A stretch of DNA of 64,000 bases, from positions 1,932,001 to 1,996,000 of the forward strand of contig NZ_FSRS01000001.1 of the NCBI RefSeq assembly GCF_900142935.1, in the 5' to 3' direction. Of this stretch, positions 1 through 8,848 are shown one piece after another. The notes under the pieces are model-generated. The model ran no database searches. It saw only the letters and a program-made list of their open reading frames with translations, and was not told where the DNA came from. The DNA comes from Rhodovulum sp. ES.010. Lineage in GTDB: Bacteria; Pseudomonadota; Alphaproteobacteria; Rhodobacterales; Rhodobacteraceae. Numbering within the stretch: position 1 is the first letter of the stretch; every line of letters starts with the position of its first letter. A program made the translations under genes and the position numbers.

Positions 1-235
1 CAAGCGCGTGGACGTCGCGGTCTACGAGGCGTTCAAGGCCGGAGACGACCTTGAGACAGGCAGTTTCGTTCTCGGCTTGGCCAAGAACGGCGTGGACTAT
101 GCGGTCGACGAACACAATGAAGACCTCGTCACCGCCGAGATGCAGTCCGCCGCCGAACGGGCGAAGGCCGGGATCATCGCGGGCGAGATCGAGGTGCACA
201 ACTTCATGTCCGACAGCGCCTGCCCGGTGAAATAA
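1..235 (+). CDS. BMP-family ABC transporter substrate-binding protein, C-terminal end only
   Basis: The reading frame is open from the left edge of the window and stops at 233-235, so only about the last 77 residues are seen and the N-terminus lies outside. The fragment carries the typical end of a BMP/Med (basic membrane lipoprotein) binding protein: a stretch on a constant feature of the pocket domain (GVDYAVDEHNEDLV), then a final helix and the short EIEVHNFMSD tail. It is followed after 5 bp by an ATPase and two permeases of the same importer type, which supports a periplasmic purine-nucleoside binding role. The substrate is inferred from the family, not seen. Confidence 0.85.
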   Translation, partial: KRVDVAVYEAFKAGDDLETGSFVLGLAKNGVDYAVDEHNEDLVTAEMQSAAERAKAGIIAGEIEVHNFMSDSACPVK

Positions 236-240
236 TCGGC

Positions 241-1812
241 ATGGAGGGCGGCAGCGCGGCCGACGCGCGGCTGGCGACGGCGGCCGCTCCGGCCATCGAA
301 CTGCGCGGAATCTCCAAGGCGTTCGGCCCGGTTCAGGCGAACAAGGACATCGCGCTGAGGGTGATGCCCGGGACGGTCCACGGCATCGTGGGCGAGAACG
401 GCGCGGGCAAGTCGACGCTGATGTCCATCCTCTACGGCTTCTACAAGGCCGATGCGGGCGAGATATTCGTGGGCGGGCAACGAACCGTGATCCCCGACAG
501 CCAAGCCGCCATCCGGGCCGGGATCGGCATGGTGTTCCAGCATTTCAAGCTGGTCGAGAACTTCACCGTGCTGGAGAACGTGATCCTCGGCGCCGAGGAC
601 GGGCGGCTTCTCAAGCCGTCGCTCGCCAAGGCGCGCGACACGCTGAGGACCCTTGCGCAGGACTACGAACTGAACGTCGACCCGGACGCCCGGATCGACG
701 AACTCGGCGTCGGGATGAAACAGCGCGTGGAAATCCTCAAGGCGCTGTATCGCCAGGCCGATATCCTGATCCTCGACGAGCCCACCGGCGTGCTGACGCC
801 CGCCGAGGCCGACCACCTGTTCCGGATATTGGAAAACCTCAAGTCCGAGGGCAAGACGATCATCCTGATCACCCACAAGCTGCGCGAGATCATGGCGATC
901 ACCGACACGGTTTCCGTCATGCGCCGCGGGCAGATGACAGCCACTCTTGAGACAGCCAGGACCAGCCCCGAGGAGCTGGCGGAACTGATGGTTGGCCGCA
1001 AGGTCCTGTTGAGAATAGACAAGAAACCCGCGGCCCCGGGCAAGACGGTTCTCGAGGTCGAGAACCTGCATGTGGTGGACGAGGACGGCGTCGAGCGGCT
1101 GAAAGGCGTGTCGCTGAACGTCCGCGCGGGCGAGATCCTGGGGATCGCGGGGGTGGCCGGTAATGGGCAGTCGCAGCTTCTGGAAGTGCTGGGCGGCATG
1201 ATGCACGGCACCGGCACCGTGCGGATCAATGGGGCCGAGATCGACCTGACCGGCCGCCACTTCGACGGCCGGTCGCGTCGCGCCCGCGGCATCGCCCATG
1301 TCCCCGAGGACCGCCAGCGCGAAGGGCTGATCATGCCCTTTCACGCCTGGGAGAACATGGTCTTCGGCTATCACCACGACCCGGCCTACCAGAAGAACCG
1401 CGCGCTGATGGACAATGCCGCGATCCGCGCGATGGCCGAGGAAAAGATGGCCCGCTTCGACGTGCGCCCACCGAACCCGCGCCTTGCCGCACGGAATTTC
1501 TCGGGCGGCAACCAGCAGAAGATCGTCCTGGCCCGAGAGATCGAGCGGAACCCCGACCTGCTGCTCGTCGGCCAGCCCACCCGTGGCGTCGATATCGGCG
1601 CGATCGAGTTCATCCACCAGCGCATCCTGGACCTGCGCGATGCGGGAAGCGCGGTGTTGCTGGTCAGCGTCGAGCTCGAGGAAATCCTGTCGATCGCGGA
1701 CCGCATCGCGGTGATGTTCGACGGCCGCATCATGGGCGAGCGGCTGCCGGGCGAGACCGACGAGATGGAGCTTGGCCTGATGATGGCGGGCATGCAGGGG
1801 AAGGCGGCCTGA
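241..1812 (+). CDS. ABC transporter ATP-binding protein, purine/nucleoside importer type
   Basis: This 523-residue protein has two tandem ABC domains, as in the ATPases of sugar and nucleoside importers (YufO/NupO-like, RbsA-like). The first domain has a clear Walker A (GENGAGKST) and Walker B followed by DEPTGVLTP; the second has a degenerate P-loop (GVAGNGQSQ) and a signature SGGNQQK, the usual asymmetry of this class. It would sit on the cytoplasmic face and power the two permeases encoded next. The stop codon overlaps the next start by one base (TGATG), so translation is probably coupled. Substrate specificity for purine nucleosides is inferred from the BMP-type binding protein upstream. 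Confidence 0.9.
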   Translation: MEGGSAADARLATAAAPAIELRGISKAFGPVQANKDIALRVMPGTVHGIVGENGAGKSTLMSILYGFYKADAGEIFVGGQRTVIPDSQAAIRAGIGMVFQHFKLVENFTVLENVILGAEDGRLLKPSLAKARDTLRTLAQDYELNVDPDARIDELGVGMKQRVEILKALYRQADILILDEPTGVLTPAEADHLFRILENLKSEGKTIILITHKLREIMAITDTVSVMRRGQMTATLETARTSPEELAELMVGRKVLLRIDKKPAAPGKTVLEVENLHVVDEDGVERLKGVSLNVRAGEILGIAGVAGNGQSQLLEVLGGMMHGTGTVRINGAEIDLTGRHFDGRSRRARGIAHVPEDRQREGLIMPFHAWENMVFGYHHDPAYQKNRALMDNAAIRAMAEEKMARFDVRPPNPRLAARNFSGGNQQKIVLAREIERNPDLLLVGQPTRGVDIGAIEFIHQRILDLRDAGSAVLLVSVELEEILSIADRIAVMFDGRIMGERLPGETDEMELGLMMAGMQGKAA

Positions 1813-2909
1813 TGCGGGACGTGATGCCCAAATGGGCCGACGTGGTGCTGATCCCCCTGTTCAGCCTGGGGCTCGCCTTCGTGTTGTCGGCAGTGGTGAT
1901 CGTCGCCATCGGCGAGGATCCGGTCGCGGCGGTGAAGATGATGGTCACGGGCGCGCTGGGCTCGACCTATGGCTGGGGGTACACGCTCTATTACGCGACG
2001 AATTTCATCTTCACCGGGCTGGCCGTCGCAGTGGCGTTCCATGCGCGGCTTTTCAATATCGGCGGCGAGGGGCAGGCAACGCTTGGCGGCCTTGGGGTGG
2101 CACTGGTCTGCCTCGCGGCGCCCTGGCCGCACTGGACCCTGGCGCTGCCCGCCGCGGTGATCGGCGCGGCGCTGTTCGGCGCGGCCTGGGCGGCGATCCC
2201 GGCCTGGCTGCAGGCCAAGCGCGGCAGCCATATCGTCATCACCACGATCATGTTCAACTTCATCGGCGCGGCGGTGCTGAACTACCTGCTGGTCAACGTC
2301 ATGCGCCCGCAGGGCTCGATGGACCCGGCCACTGCGAAGTTCCCCGAAGGCGCACACCTGCCGACGCTCCATGACCTGCTCGCCCCGTTCGGCATGGAAT
2401 TTTCGCGCGCGGCGCCCGCGAATGTCAGCTTCCTCCTCGCGCTCGCGGCCTGCGTGCTGGTCTACCTGCTGATCTGGCGCACGCGGTTGGGCTATGAAAT
2501 CCGCGCGCTGGGCCATTCCGAACCCGCGGCGATCTATGCCGGAATCCGGCCCGTGCGCATCGTGATGGCCGCGATGCTGATCTCGGGCGCGCTGGCCGGT
2601 CTCATGGCGGTCAACAACGTCATGGGCGAAGCGGAACGACTGGTCCTGAACTCGGTCGAGGGTGCAGGCTTCATCGGCATCGCCGTGGCGCTGATGGGCC
2701 GCAACCACCCGTTCGGCGTGTTCCTCGCGGCGATCCTGTTCGGCTTTCTCTACCAGGGCGGCGCGGAACTCGCGCTCTGGACCGAAATACCGCGCGAACT
2801 GATCGTGGTGATCCAGGCGCTCGTGATCCTGTTTACGGGCGCGCTCGACAACATGGTGCGGATGCCGCTCGAGAAACTGTTTCTCAGCCTGCGGAAAAGG
2901 CGCGCGTGA
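1812..2909 (+). CDS. ABC transporter permease (BMP-type nucleoside importer), subunit 1
   Basis: A 365-residue, strongly hydrophobic integral membrane protein of the BPD_transp_2 family (YufP/NupP-like). It has about eight to ten membrane segments and the family's cytoplasmic loop that contacts the ATPase (residues around EIRALGHSEPAAIYAGI). It starts at the ATG overlapping the ATPase stop and ends in a second TGATG overlap with the next permease, so the three genes form one translationally coupled unit. With the next gene it forms a heterodimeric pore. Length and partner arrangement are normal for the family. Confidence 0.9.
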   Translation: MRDVMPKWADVVLIPLFSLGLAFVLSAVVIVAIGEDPVAAVKMMVTGALGSTYGWGYTLYYATNFIFTGLAVAVAFHARLFNIGGEGQATLGGLGVALVCLAAPWPHWTLALPAAVIGAALFGAAWAAIPAWLQAKRGSHIVITTIMFNFIGAAVLNYLLVNVMRPQGSMDPATAKFPEGAHLPTLHDLLAPFGMEFSRAAPANVSFLLALAACVLVYLLIWRTRLGYEIRALGHSEPAAIYAGIRPVRIVMAAMLISGALAGLMAVNNVMGEAERLVLNSVEGAGFIGIAVALMGRNHPFGVFLAAILFGFLYQGGAELALWTEIPRELIVVIQALVILFTGALDNMVRMPLEKLFLSLRKRRA

Positions 2910-3874
2910 TGGATTTCGCGACCGTCCTACAGGTCCTCGACTCCACCGTCCGGTTGGCCACGCCGCTTTTGCTGGCCTGCCTCGCGGGGCTGTTTTCCGA
3001 ACGCTCGGGCATCTTCGATATCGGGCTGGAGGGCAAGATGCTGTTCGCCGCCTTCTTCTCGGCGGCCACCGCGGCGGTCACCGGCTCGGTCTGGCTGGGT
3101 CTGCTGGCCGGCATCGCCTCCTCGATGGTGCTGGCGGGCATCCATGGCCTCGCCTCGATCACCTTCCGCGGCAACCAGCTGATCTCGGGGGTGGCGATCA
3201 ACTTCCTCGCGGCCGGTCTGACCGTCGTGATCGCGCAGGACTGGTTTTCCCAGGGCGGCCGCACGCCGTCCCTGCTCGGCGGGGCACGGTTCAACGCGAT
3301 CACCCTGCCCTTTGCGGACAGCCTGCACCCCATCCCCGTGGTCGGCCCGATCTACCACGACCTGATCTCGGGCCACACGGCGCCGGTCTACTTCGCCTTC
3401 GCCATGGTGCCCGTCACCTGGTGGCTCCTGTTCCGCACCCGCTTCGGCCTGCGCCTGCGCGCCGTCGGCGACAGCCCCGAGGCGCTGGACACGGCCGGTG
3501 TGTCGGTCATCGCCACGCGCTACGCCGCCGTGGCGATCTGCGGGGTGCTCTGCGGGATCGCGGGCGCCTATCTGGCCACCGCGCTGCAGGCGGGCTTCGT
3601 CAAGGACATGACGGCGGGACGCGGGTATATCGCGCTGGCGGCGCTGATCTTCGCCAAGTGGCGGCCCTGGTATGCGCTGTGGGCGACACTGCTCTTCGGG
3701 CTGCTGCAGGCGATCGCGCTGCGCTACCAGAATATCGACCTCGGCGGCATCATTGTACCGGTGCAGGTGATGGACGCGCTGCCCTACATCCTGACCGTGG
3801 TGATCCTGGCGGGGTTCGTCGGCCGGGCAATCCCTCCCCGCGCCGGGGGCGAGCCCTATGTGAAGGAACGCTAG
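2909..3874 (+). CDS. ABC transporter permease (BMP-type nucleoside importer), subunit 2
   Basis: A 321-residue membrane protein of the BPD_transp_2 family (YufQ/NupQ-like), the second half of the importer pore. The coupling loop LRLRAVGDSPEALDTAGVSV corresponds to the RALG..P.AA segment of its partner. The ATG at 2909 overlaps the preceding stop by one base, copying the junction before it; a GTG three bases upstream is an alternative start that would add one residue. The gene ends the transporter operon: a 50-bp gap follows, and the next gene belongs to a different family. Confidence 0.9.
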   Translation: MDFATVLQVLDSTVRLATPLLLACLAGLFSERSGIFDIGLEGKMLFAAFFSAATAAVTGSVWLGLLAGIASSMVLAGIHGLASITFRGNQLISGVAINFLAAGLTVVIAQDWFSQGGRTPSLLGGARFNAITLPFADSLHPIPVVGPIYHDLISGHTAPVYFAFAMVPVTWWLLFRTRFGLRLRAVGDSPEALDTAGVSVIATRYAAVAICGVLCGIAGAYLATALQAGFVKDMTAGRGYIALAALIFAKWRPWYALWATLLFGLLQAIALRYQNIDLGGIIVPVQVMDALPYILTVVILAGFVGRAIPPRAGGEPYVKER

Positions 3875-3924
3875 CGGGGCGCCGCGCCTTGCCAGCCGGG
3901 GGCCGGAGGCTTTAGGGACCGTAT

Positions 3925-4839
3925 ATGCAGATCTACCTGCCCATCGCCGAGGTCTCCGTGAACGCCTTTCTGCTGCTCGGGCTGGGCGGGATGGTGGGCG
4001 TGCTGTCGGGCATGTTCGGCGTGGGCGGCGGGTTCCTCATGACGCCCCTTCTGTTCTTCATCGGCATCCCGCCCGCCGTTGCCGTCGCGACCGAGGCGGT
4101 GCAGATCGTCGCGTCGTCCTTCTCGGGCGTCCTGGCGCATCTCAAGCGGAAGACCGTGGATTTCAAGATGGGCACGGTGCTGCTGATCGGCGGCCTCGCG
4201 GGGGCGGTGATCGGCATCGCGATCTTCAACCTACTGCGCGAGTTGGGCCAGGTCGATCTGCTGGTCAAGCTGTGCTACGTTGTCTTCCTGGGCGTGATCG
4301 GCGCGCTGATGTTCGTCGAAAGCCTGCGGGCGATCCGCCGGCTGAAGAACGGCAAGTCCGCGCCCAGGCGGCGCCAGCGGACCTGGGTCCACGCCCTTCC
4401 CTTGAAGACGCGGTTCCGCACCTCCGGGCTCTACATCTCGGTGATCCCACCTCTCTTCGTGGGCGCCGCGGTCGGTGTTCTGGCCGCGATCATGGGGGTG
4501 GGCGGCGGCTTCATCATGGTGCCGGCAATGATCTACCTGCTCGGGATGCCGACGAAGGTGGTGGTCGGCACCTCGCTGTTCCAGATCATCTTCGTCACCG
4601 GCTTCACCACGCTTCTGCACGCCACGACGAACTTCACCGTCGATCTGGGCCTGGCTTTGCTGTTGCTGATCGGGGGGGTTGTCGGCGCGCAGATCGGCAC
4701 GCAGATCGGCGTCAAGATGAAGGCGGAGCAATTGCGCATCCTGCTGGCCGTCCTGGTTCTGGCGGTCTGCGGCAAGCTCGCGCTCGACCTGCTGCTGGAG
4801 CCGGCGGAGCTTTACTCCATCGCGGAGGCGGAGCATTGA
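3925..4839 (+). CDS. TSUP-family transporter (TauE/SafE type), likely sulfite/organosulfonate exporter
   Basis: This 304-residue inner-membrane protein has two halves, each opening with the glycine-rich TSUP signature (GMFGVGGGFLMTP near residue 30 and IMGVGGGFIMVPAM near residue 190), the internal repeat typical of TauE/SafE transporters. About eight membrane segments are apparent. An AGGGACC stretch lies a few bases before the start. Its stop overlaps a TTG start of the following gene, which encodes a TIGR02186 (Alph_Pro_TM) protein; the two are probably co-translated and work together in the envelope. Sulfite or taurine-derived substrates are known for the family but are not shown here. 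Confidence 0.88.
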   Translation: MQIYLPIAEVSVNAFLLLGLGGMVGVLSGMFGVGGGFLMTPLLFFIGIPPAVAVATEAVQIVASSFSGVLAHLKRKTVDFKMGTVLLIGGLAGAVIGIAIFNLLRELGQVDLLVKLCYVVFLGVIGALMFVESLRAIRRLKNGKSAPRRRQRTWVHALPLKTRFRTSGLYISVIPPLFVGAAVGVLAAIMGVGGGFIMVPAMIYLLGMPTKVVVGTSLFQIIFVTGFTTLLHATTNFTVDLGLALLLLIGGVVGAQIGTQIGVKMKAEQLRILLAVLVLAVCGKLALDLLLEPAELYSIAEAEH

Positions 4840-5594
4840 GGCCGCGCGCGCTCCTCCTCATCTGCCTGCTCGCGGCGTTTCCCGCCCGCGGCGAAGAGGT
4901 CGTGGCCGGCCTCAGCCAGACGCGGGTCGCGATCAACACGAATTTCGCCGGGTCCGAGATCCTGATCTTCGGCGCCGTGAAACGCGACGCGCCCCTGCCC
5001 GAGGGCGCGTTGAACGTCGTCGTGACCGTGGCCGGGCCTTGGAAACCCGCCACCGTGCGGCGCAAGGAGCGGCGCTTCGGCATCTGGGTCAATGTCGAGC
5101 AGGTGCGGATCGACGCGGCCCCGAGCTTTTACGCGGTGGCCACCACGGCCCCGCTGGACGCGGCGCTGTCGGATACCGAGGATCTGCGCCACAAGGTATC
5201 GATCCCGCGCGCGATCCGCGCCGTGGGCACGGCGGACGAAGCGCAAAACCCCGAGCAATTCGTCGAGGCGCTGATCCGTATCCGGAGGGACGAGGGGCTG
5301 TACCAGTCCCTCCCGGGCGAGGTGTCGCTGTCGGAGGCGACCCTTTTCCGCACCTCCATCGCGCTGCCCGCGAACCTGACCGAGGGCGACTACACCACGC
5401 GCATCTTCCTGACGCGCGACGGCGCCGTGGTCGACGCCTACGAAACCGCGATCGGGGTGCGCAAGGTGGGGCTGGAACGCTGGACTTACACGCTGGCCCA
5501 CGAACGGCCGCTGGTCTACGGCATCCTCTCGCTGGCCATTGCCATCGCCGCCGGCTGGGGGGCCTCGGCGGCGTTCCGTCTGCTGCGAAACTGA
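4836..5594 (+). CDS. TIGR02186 family (Alph_Pro_TM) envelope protein
   Basis: The 252-residue product begins at a TTG that overlaps the TSUP stop (ATTGA); no in-frame ATG or GTG fits the signal peptide better. It has a basic start and a hydrophobic signal sequence (LLLICLLAAFPARG), a roughly 200-residue soluble beta-rich region predicted to be periplasmic, and one C-terminal membrane anchor (YGILSLAIAIAAGW) ending in a short basic tail. This matches the alphaproteobacterial Alph_Pro_TM family, whose function is unknown. Constant pairing with a TSUP exporter suggests an accessory subunit; that is an inference. Confidence 0.85.
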   Translation: MRPRALLLICLLAAFPARGEEVVAGLSQTRVAINTNFAGSEILIFGAVKRDAPLPEGALNVVVTVAGPWKPATVRRKERRFGIWVNVEQVRIDAAPSFYAVATTAPLDAALSDTEDLRHKVSIPRAIRAVGTADEAQNPEQFVEALIRIRRDEGLYQSLPGEVSLSEATLFRTSIALPANLTEGDYTTRIFLTRDGAVVDAYETAIGVRKVGLERWTYTLAHERPLVYGILSLAIAIAAGWGASAAFRLLRN

Positions 5595-5665
5595 CCCGCC
5601 CGGCAACCTGGCCCCCGACCCGCCGCGTCGCTCGATATCGGCGCCTCGCCGTCCCTGCCCCGCGC

Positions 5666-6487
5666 TTACGCCTGCCCGTGCGGCGTCCCCCCGATCGCGG
5701 CCGTCACGCTGTCCGCGGCCTTGCGCACCTCCTGGCCCATTCGAGCGGCCTCCGACAGGGTCATCCGGAAGGCGGGCCCCGAGACCGACAGTCCCGCGAC
5801 GGGCTCGCCATGGGCGTTGAAGATCGGCGCGGCGACGCAACGCATGCCCTCGGCCCGCTCCTGGTCGTCGATGGCGAAGCCGCGCTCGCGCGTTCGGGCG
5901 AGGTCGCGGGACAGGCTCGCCTCGGAGGTGATGGACAGCGAGGTGAATCCGGCCAGTCCCTTCTCGGCGACGATCCCGGCCACCCGCGCCTCGGGGTAAT
6001 AGGCCAGGAGCGCCTTGCCGATCCCCGACACATGCATCGGGCTGCGCGTGCCGGGCGGGAAGAAGGCGCGGATCGCCTCATGCGTCTCGACCTGGGTGAG
6101 GAACAGCACCTCGTCGCGGTTCTCGACGCCGAGGTTCGCGGTCTCGCCCGTGGCGCGCATCAGCGCCTGCATCGCGCCGCGCGAGCGTTCGGCGACATTG
6201 GCGCGCCGCAGGAACCCCGAGCCGATGCGGAACGCACCCGCGCCCACGTGCCAGCGCTGGGCGCCCTCCTCGAACTCGACGATCTCGTGGCCCTGGAGCG
6301 TGACCAGCACCCGGTAGACGGTGGCCGCGCTTTGCCCCGAGCGGTCGGCAAGCTCGGTCAGCGTCAGGCCGTTGGTCTTGGCGAGCGCCCTGAGCAGAGC
6401 CATCGCCCGGTCGAGCGACTGGATGGTGTTCTGCTCGGTCTTGTCGTGGAAGGCGCGGGGGCGGCCGCGCGGGCGGGCTTGCGTCAT
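5666..6487 (-). CDS. bhcR: IclR-family regulator of the beta-hydroxyaspartate cycle
   Basis: This 273-residue regulator has an N-terminal winged helix-turn-helix (about residues 20-80, with LTELADRSGQSAATVYRVL as recognition region) and a C-terminal IclR effector domain (about 95-260). It is divergently transcribed from bhcABCD, the same arrangement as in Paracoccus denitrificans, where the IclR-type BhcR controls the cycle and senses glyoxylate. The basic N-terminal tail (ARPRGRPRA) may add DNA contacts. The shared 188-bp intergenic region contains AT-rich palindromes suited to dimer binding. Assignment to BhcR rests on the neighbours; the domain alone would only say IclR. Confidence 0.9.
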   Translation of the reverse strand: MTQARPRGRPRAFHDKTEQNTIQSLDRAMALLRALAKTNGLTLTELADRSGQSAATVYRVLVTLQGHEIVEFEEGAQRWHVGAGAFRIGSGFLRRANVAERSRGAMQALMRATGETANLGVENRDEVLFLTQVETHEAIRAFFPPGTRSPMHVSGIGKALLAYYPEARVAGIVAEKGLAGFTSLSITSEASLSRDLARTRERGFAIDDQERAEGMRCVAAPIFNAHGEPVAGLSVSGPAFRMTLSEAARMGQEVRKAADSVTAAIGGTPHGQA

Positions 6488-6675
6488 GCGAATCGGGCCT
6501 CCTGTCCGGCTGCCCGGAAAATGAAATAGTTTTTCATTTCATGAAAGCCAGAAAACGACGCGATTTCAGTCCGGTTGCACGTTTTTTCACCTAGCGCATC
6601 ATTTTTTCAAAAAAATTGCACGCGGGACCGCCGCCGCGGTATGCCCACGGGGCGACACGAAAAGGAACAACTCGA
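6488..6675. promoter_or_regulatory. bhcR-bhcA divergent promoter region with nested palindromes
   Basis: This stretch is strikingly AT-rich compared with its surroundings. Three inverted repeats are visible: ATGAAAT at 6521-6527 paired with ATTTCAT at 6536-6542; a perfect 10-bp palindrome TTTCATGAAA at 6537-6546, overlapping the first; and ATTTTTT at 6601-6607 mirrored by A7T at 6609-6616 around one C. The first two are good candidates for a BhcR operator; the third lies 60 bp before the bhcA start and may be a promoter element or second operator. An AAAAGGA ribosome-binding site precedes bhcA. Operator function is inferred. Confidence 0.6.
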
Positions 6676-7854
6676 ATGTCCAGCCAGAACCCCGTCTTCA
6701 TTCCCGGACCGACCAACATTCCCGAATCGATCCGCCGGGCCTGCGACATCCCGACGATGGACCACCGCTCCGCAGCCTTCCCACCGCTGTTCGAACGCGC
6801 CAAGTCCGGCGTGCGCCAGATGCTGAAGATGGACGAGGGCGAGGTGATCCTGTTCCCGGCCTCGGGAACGGGTGGCTGGGAAGCCGCGGTTACCAACACG
6901 CTGAGCCCCGGCGACAAGGTGCTGGCCGCCCAGCACGGCATGTTCTCGCTGAAATGGATCGATCTCTGCGAGCGCCACGGGCTGGATGTCGAGGTGGTCA
7001 AGTGCCCCTGGGGCGAGGGCGCCCCGGTCGAGCGTTTCGCCGAGATCCTGGCCGCCGATACCAGTCACGAGATCAAGGCGGTGCTGGTCACCCATAACGA
7101 GACCGCGACCGGCGTCACCTCCGACGTGGCCGCGGTGCGCGCGGCGATGGACGACGCGGGCCACCCCGCGCTGTTGATGGTCGACGGGGTCAGCTCCATC
7201 GCGTCGATCGACTTCCGGATGACCGAATGGGGCGTGGACCTGGCAGTGACCGGCTCGCAAAAGGGCTTCATGCTGCCGGTGGGCCTGGCCATCGTCGGCG
7301 TCAGCCCCAAGGCGCTGACCGCGATGGAGACCGCCAAACTCTCGCGCTGCTTCTTCGACTTCCGCGACATGTTGAAGCTCGGCACGCCCTACACGCCCGC
7401 CGTGGGCCTGATCAACGGGTTGGGCGCGGCCTGCGACATGCTGCTGGAAGAGGGGCTGAAGAACGTCTTCGCCCGCCATCACCGGATCGCCGAGGGCGTG
7501 CGCGCCGCTGTCTCGGCCTGGGGGATGCGGCCTTGCGCGGACCGGCCCGCGCTCTACTCTGATACGGTGACCGCGATCGTGCTGCCCGAGGGGGTGGACG
7601 GCAACGCGCTGGTGCGCCACGCGGCCGAGGCCTATCACGTCGCCTTCGGCGCCGGGCTGGGCGAGGTCGCCGGCAAGGTGTTCCGCATCGGCCACCTGGG
7701 CCAGCTGACCGACGTGATGGCGTTGTCGGGGATCGCCACCGCCGAGATGGCGATGGCCGACATGGGCGTGGCGGTGACGCTTGGCAGCGGGGTCGCCGCG
7801 GCACAGGACTATTACCGGACGAACAAGGCCGCCCCGGTGAAGGCGGCGGCGTGA
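6676..7854 (+). CDS. bhcA: Aspartate-glyoxylate aminotransferase (beta-hydroxyaspartate cycle)
   Basis: A 392-residue class V (fold type I) PLP aminotransferase of the serine-glyoxylate transaminase family. The Schiff-base lysine is K196 in TGSQKGF; the N-terminal FIPGPTNIPESI and the phosphate-binding SGTGGWEAA segments are typical. In the beta-hydroxyaspartate cycle it transfers the amino group of aspartate to glyoxylate, giving glycine and oxaloacetate. The ATG at 6676 is chosen because it follows AAAAGGA; the frame is open further upstream but lacks a ribosome site. It is the first of four co-directional genes in the order bhcA-B-C-D, which is what distinguishes it from an ordinary serine-glyoxylate aminotransferase. 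Confidence 0.92.
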   Translation: MSSQNPVFIPGPTNIPESIRRACDIPTMDHRSAAFPPLFERAKSGVRQMLKMDEGEVILFPASGTGGWEAAVTNTLSPGDKVLAAQHGMFSLKWIDLCERHGLDVEVVKCPWGEGAPVERFAEILAADTSHEIKAVLVTHNETATGVTSDVAAVRAAMDDAGHPALLMVDGVSSIASIDFRMTEWGVDLAVTGSQKGFMLPVGLAIVGVSPKALTAMETAKLSRCFFDFRDMLKLGTPYTPAVGLINGLGAACDMLLEEGLKNVFARHHRIAEGVRAAVSAWGMRPCADRPALYSDTVTAIVLPEGVDGNALVRHAAEAYHVAFGAGLGEVAGKVFRIGHLGQLTDVMALSGIATAEMAMADMGVAVTLGSGVAAAQDYYRTNKAAPVKAAA

Positions 7855-7861
7855 GGGCGCG

Positions 7862-8833
7862 ATGAAAGACGAGCACGCGATGTACATCCCGACCTATGAC
7901 GACGTGGTGGCGGCCCATGAGCGGATCGCCCCCTACATCCACCGCACGCCGGTCCTGACCTCGAGCTATTTCAACGAGCTGACCGGCGCCGAGCTCTACT
8001 TCAAGTGCGAGAACTTCCAGAAGGCGGGCGCGTTCAAGGTGCGGGGCGCGTGCAACGCGGTCTTCGGCCTCGACGACGAGAAGGCGAAGAAGGGCGTCGC
8101 CACCCACAGCTCGGGCAACCACGCGCTGTCGCTGTCCTACGCCGCGGGGCGCCGGGGCATCCCGTGCTACGTGGTGATGCCCCATACCGCGCCCCAGGCC
8201 AAGAAGGACGCGGTGCGCGGCTATGGCGGCCAGATCACCGAATGCGAACCCTCGACCTCGTCGCGCGAGGCGGTCTTCGCCGAGGTGCAGGAAAAGACCG
8301 GGGCCGAGTTCGTGCATCCCTATAACGATCCGCGCGTGATCGCCGGGCAGGGGACCTGCTCGCGCGAGCTGAACGAACAGGTGGAGGGGCTGGACGCCGT
8401 CATCGCGCCGATCGGCGGCGGCGGCATGGTGTCGGGCACCTGCCTGACGCTGTCCAACCTCGCCCCCGATATCGAGATCTATGCCGCCGAGCCGGAACAG
8501 GCGGACGACGCCTACCGGAGCTTCAAGGCCGGCCACATCATCGCCGACGACGCGCCGAACACGGTGGCCGACGGCTTGAAGGTGCCGCTCAAGGACCTCA
8601 CATGGCATTTCGTGTCGAACCACGTGACCGACATCTTCACCGCGTCGGAGCAGGAGATCATCGACGCGATGAAGCTGACCTGGCAGCGGATGAAGATCGT
8701 GATGGAGGCGAGCTGCGCGGTGCCGCTGGCCACCATCCTGACGAACCGGGAGGTCTTCGCGGGCAAGCGCGTGGGCGTCATCATCACGGGCGGCAATGTC
8801 GATCTGGACAAGCTGCCCTGGATCAAGGGCTGA
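7862..8833 (+). CDS. bhcB: beta-Hydroxyaspartate dehydratase
   Basis: A 323-residue fold type II PLP enzyme related to threonine dehydratase and serine racemase. The PLP lysine is K59 in GAFKVRGA, the SSGNHALSL loop binds the substrate carboxylate and the glycine loop IGGGGMVSG binds the PLP phosphate. Within this operon the expected reaction is conversion of (2R,3S)-beta-hydroxyaspartate to iminosuccinate. The first ATG (7862, after GAGGGCGCG) gives a seven-residue longer N-terminus than a second ATG at 7880 preceded by GAGCACG; either is possible. It follows bhcA by 7 bp. Confidence 0.92.
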   Translation: MKDEHAMYIPTYDDVVAAHERIAPYIHRTPVLTSSYFNELTGAELYFKCENFQKAGAFKVRGACNAVFGLDDEKAKKGVATHSSGNHALSLSYAAGRRGIPCYVVMPHTAPQAKKDAVRGYGGQITECEPSTSSREAVFAEVQEKTGAEFVHPYNDPRVIAGQGTCSRELNEQVEGLDAVIAPIGGGGMVSGTCLTLSNLAPDIEIYAAEPEQADDAYRSFKAGHIIADDAPNTVADGLKVPLKDLTWHFVSNHVTDIFTASEQEIIDAMKLTWQRMKIVMEASCAVPLATILTNREVFAGKRVGVIITGGNVDLDKLPWIKG

Positions 8834-8848
8834 ACAGGGAGAACCGCC

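Noticed and set aside
97..1617. A 506-codon minus-strand frame opposite the ABC ATPase
   Set aside because: The plus strand has unmistakable ABC motifs; this frame has none.
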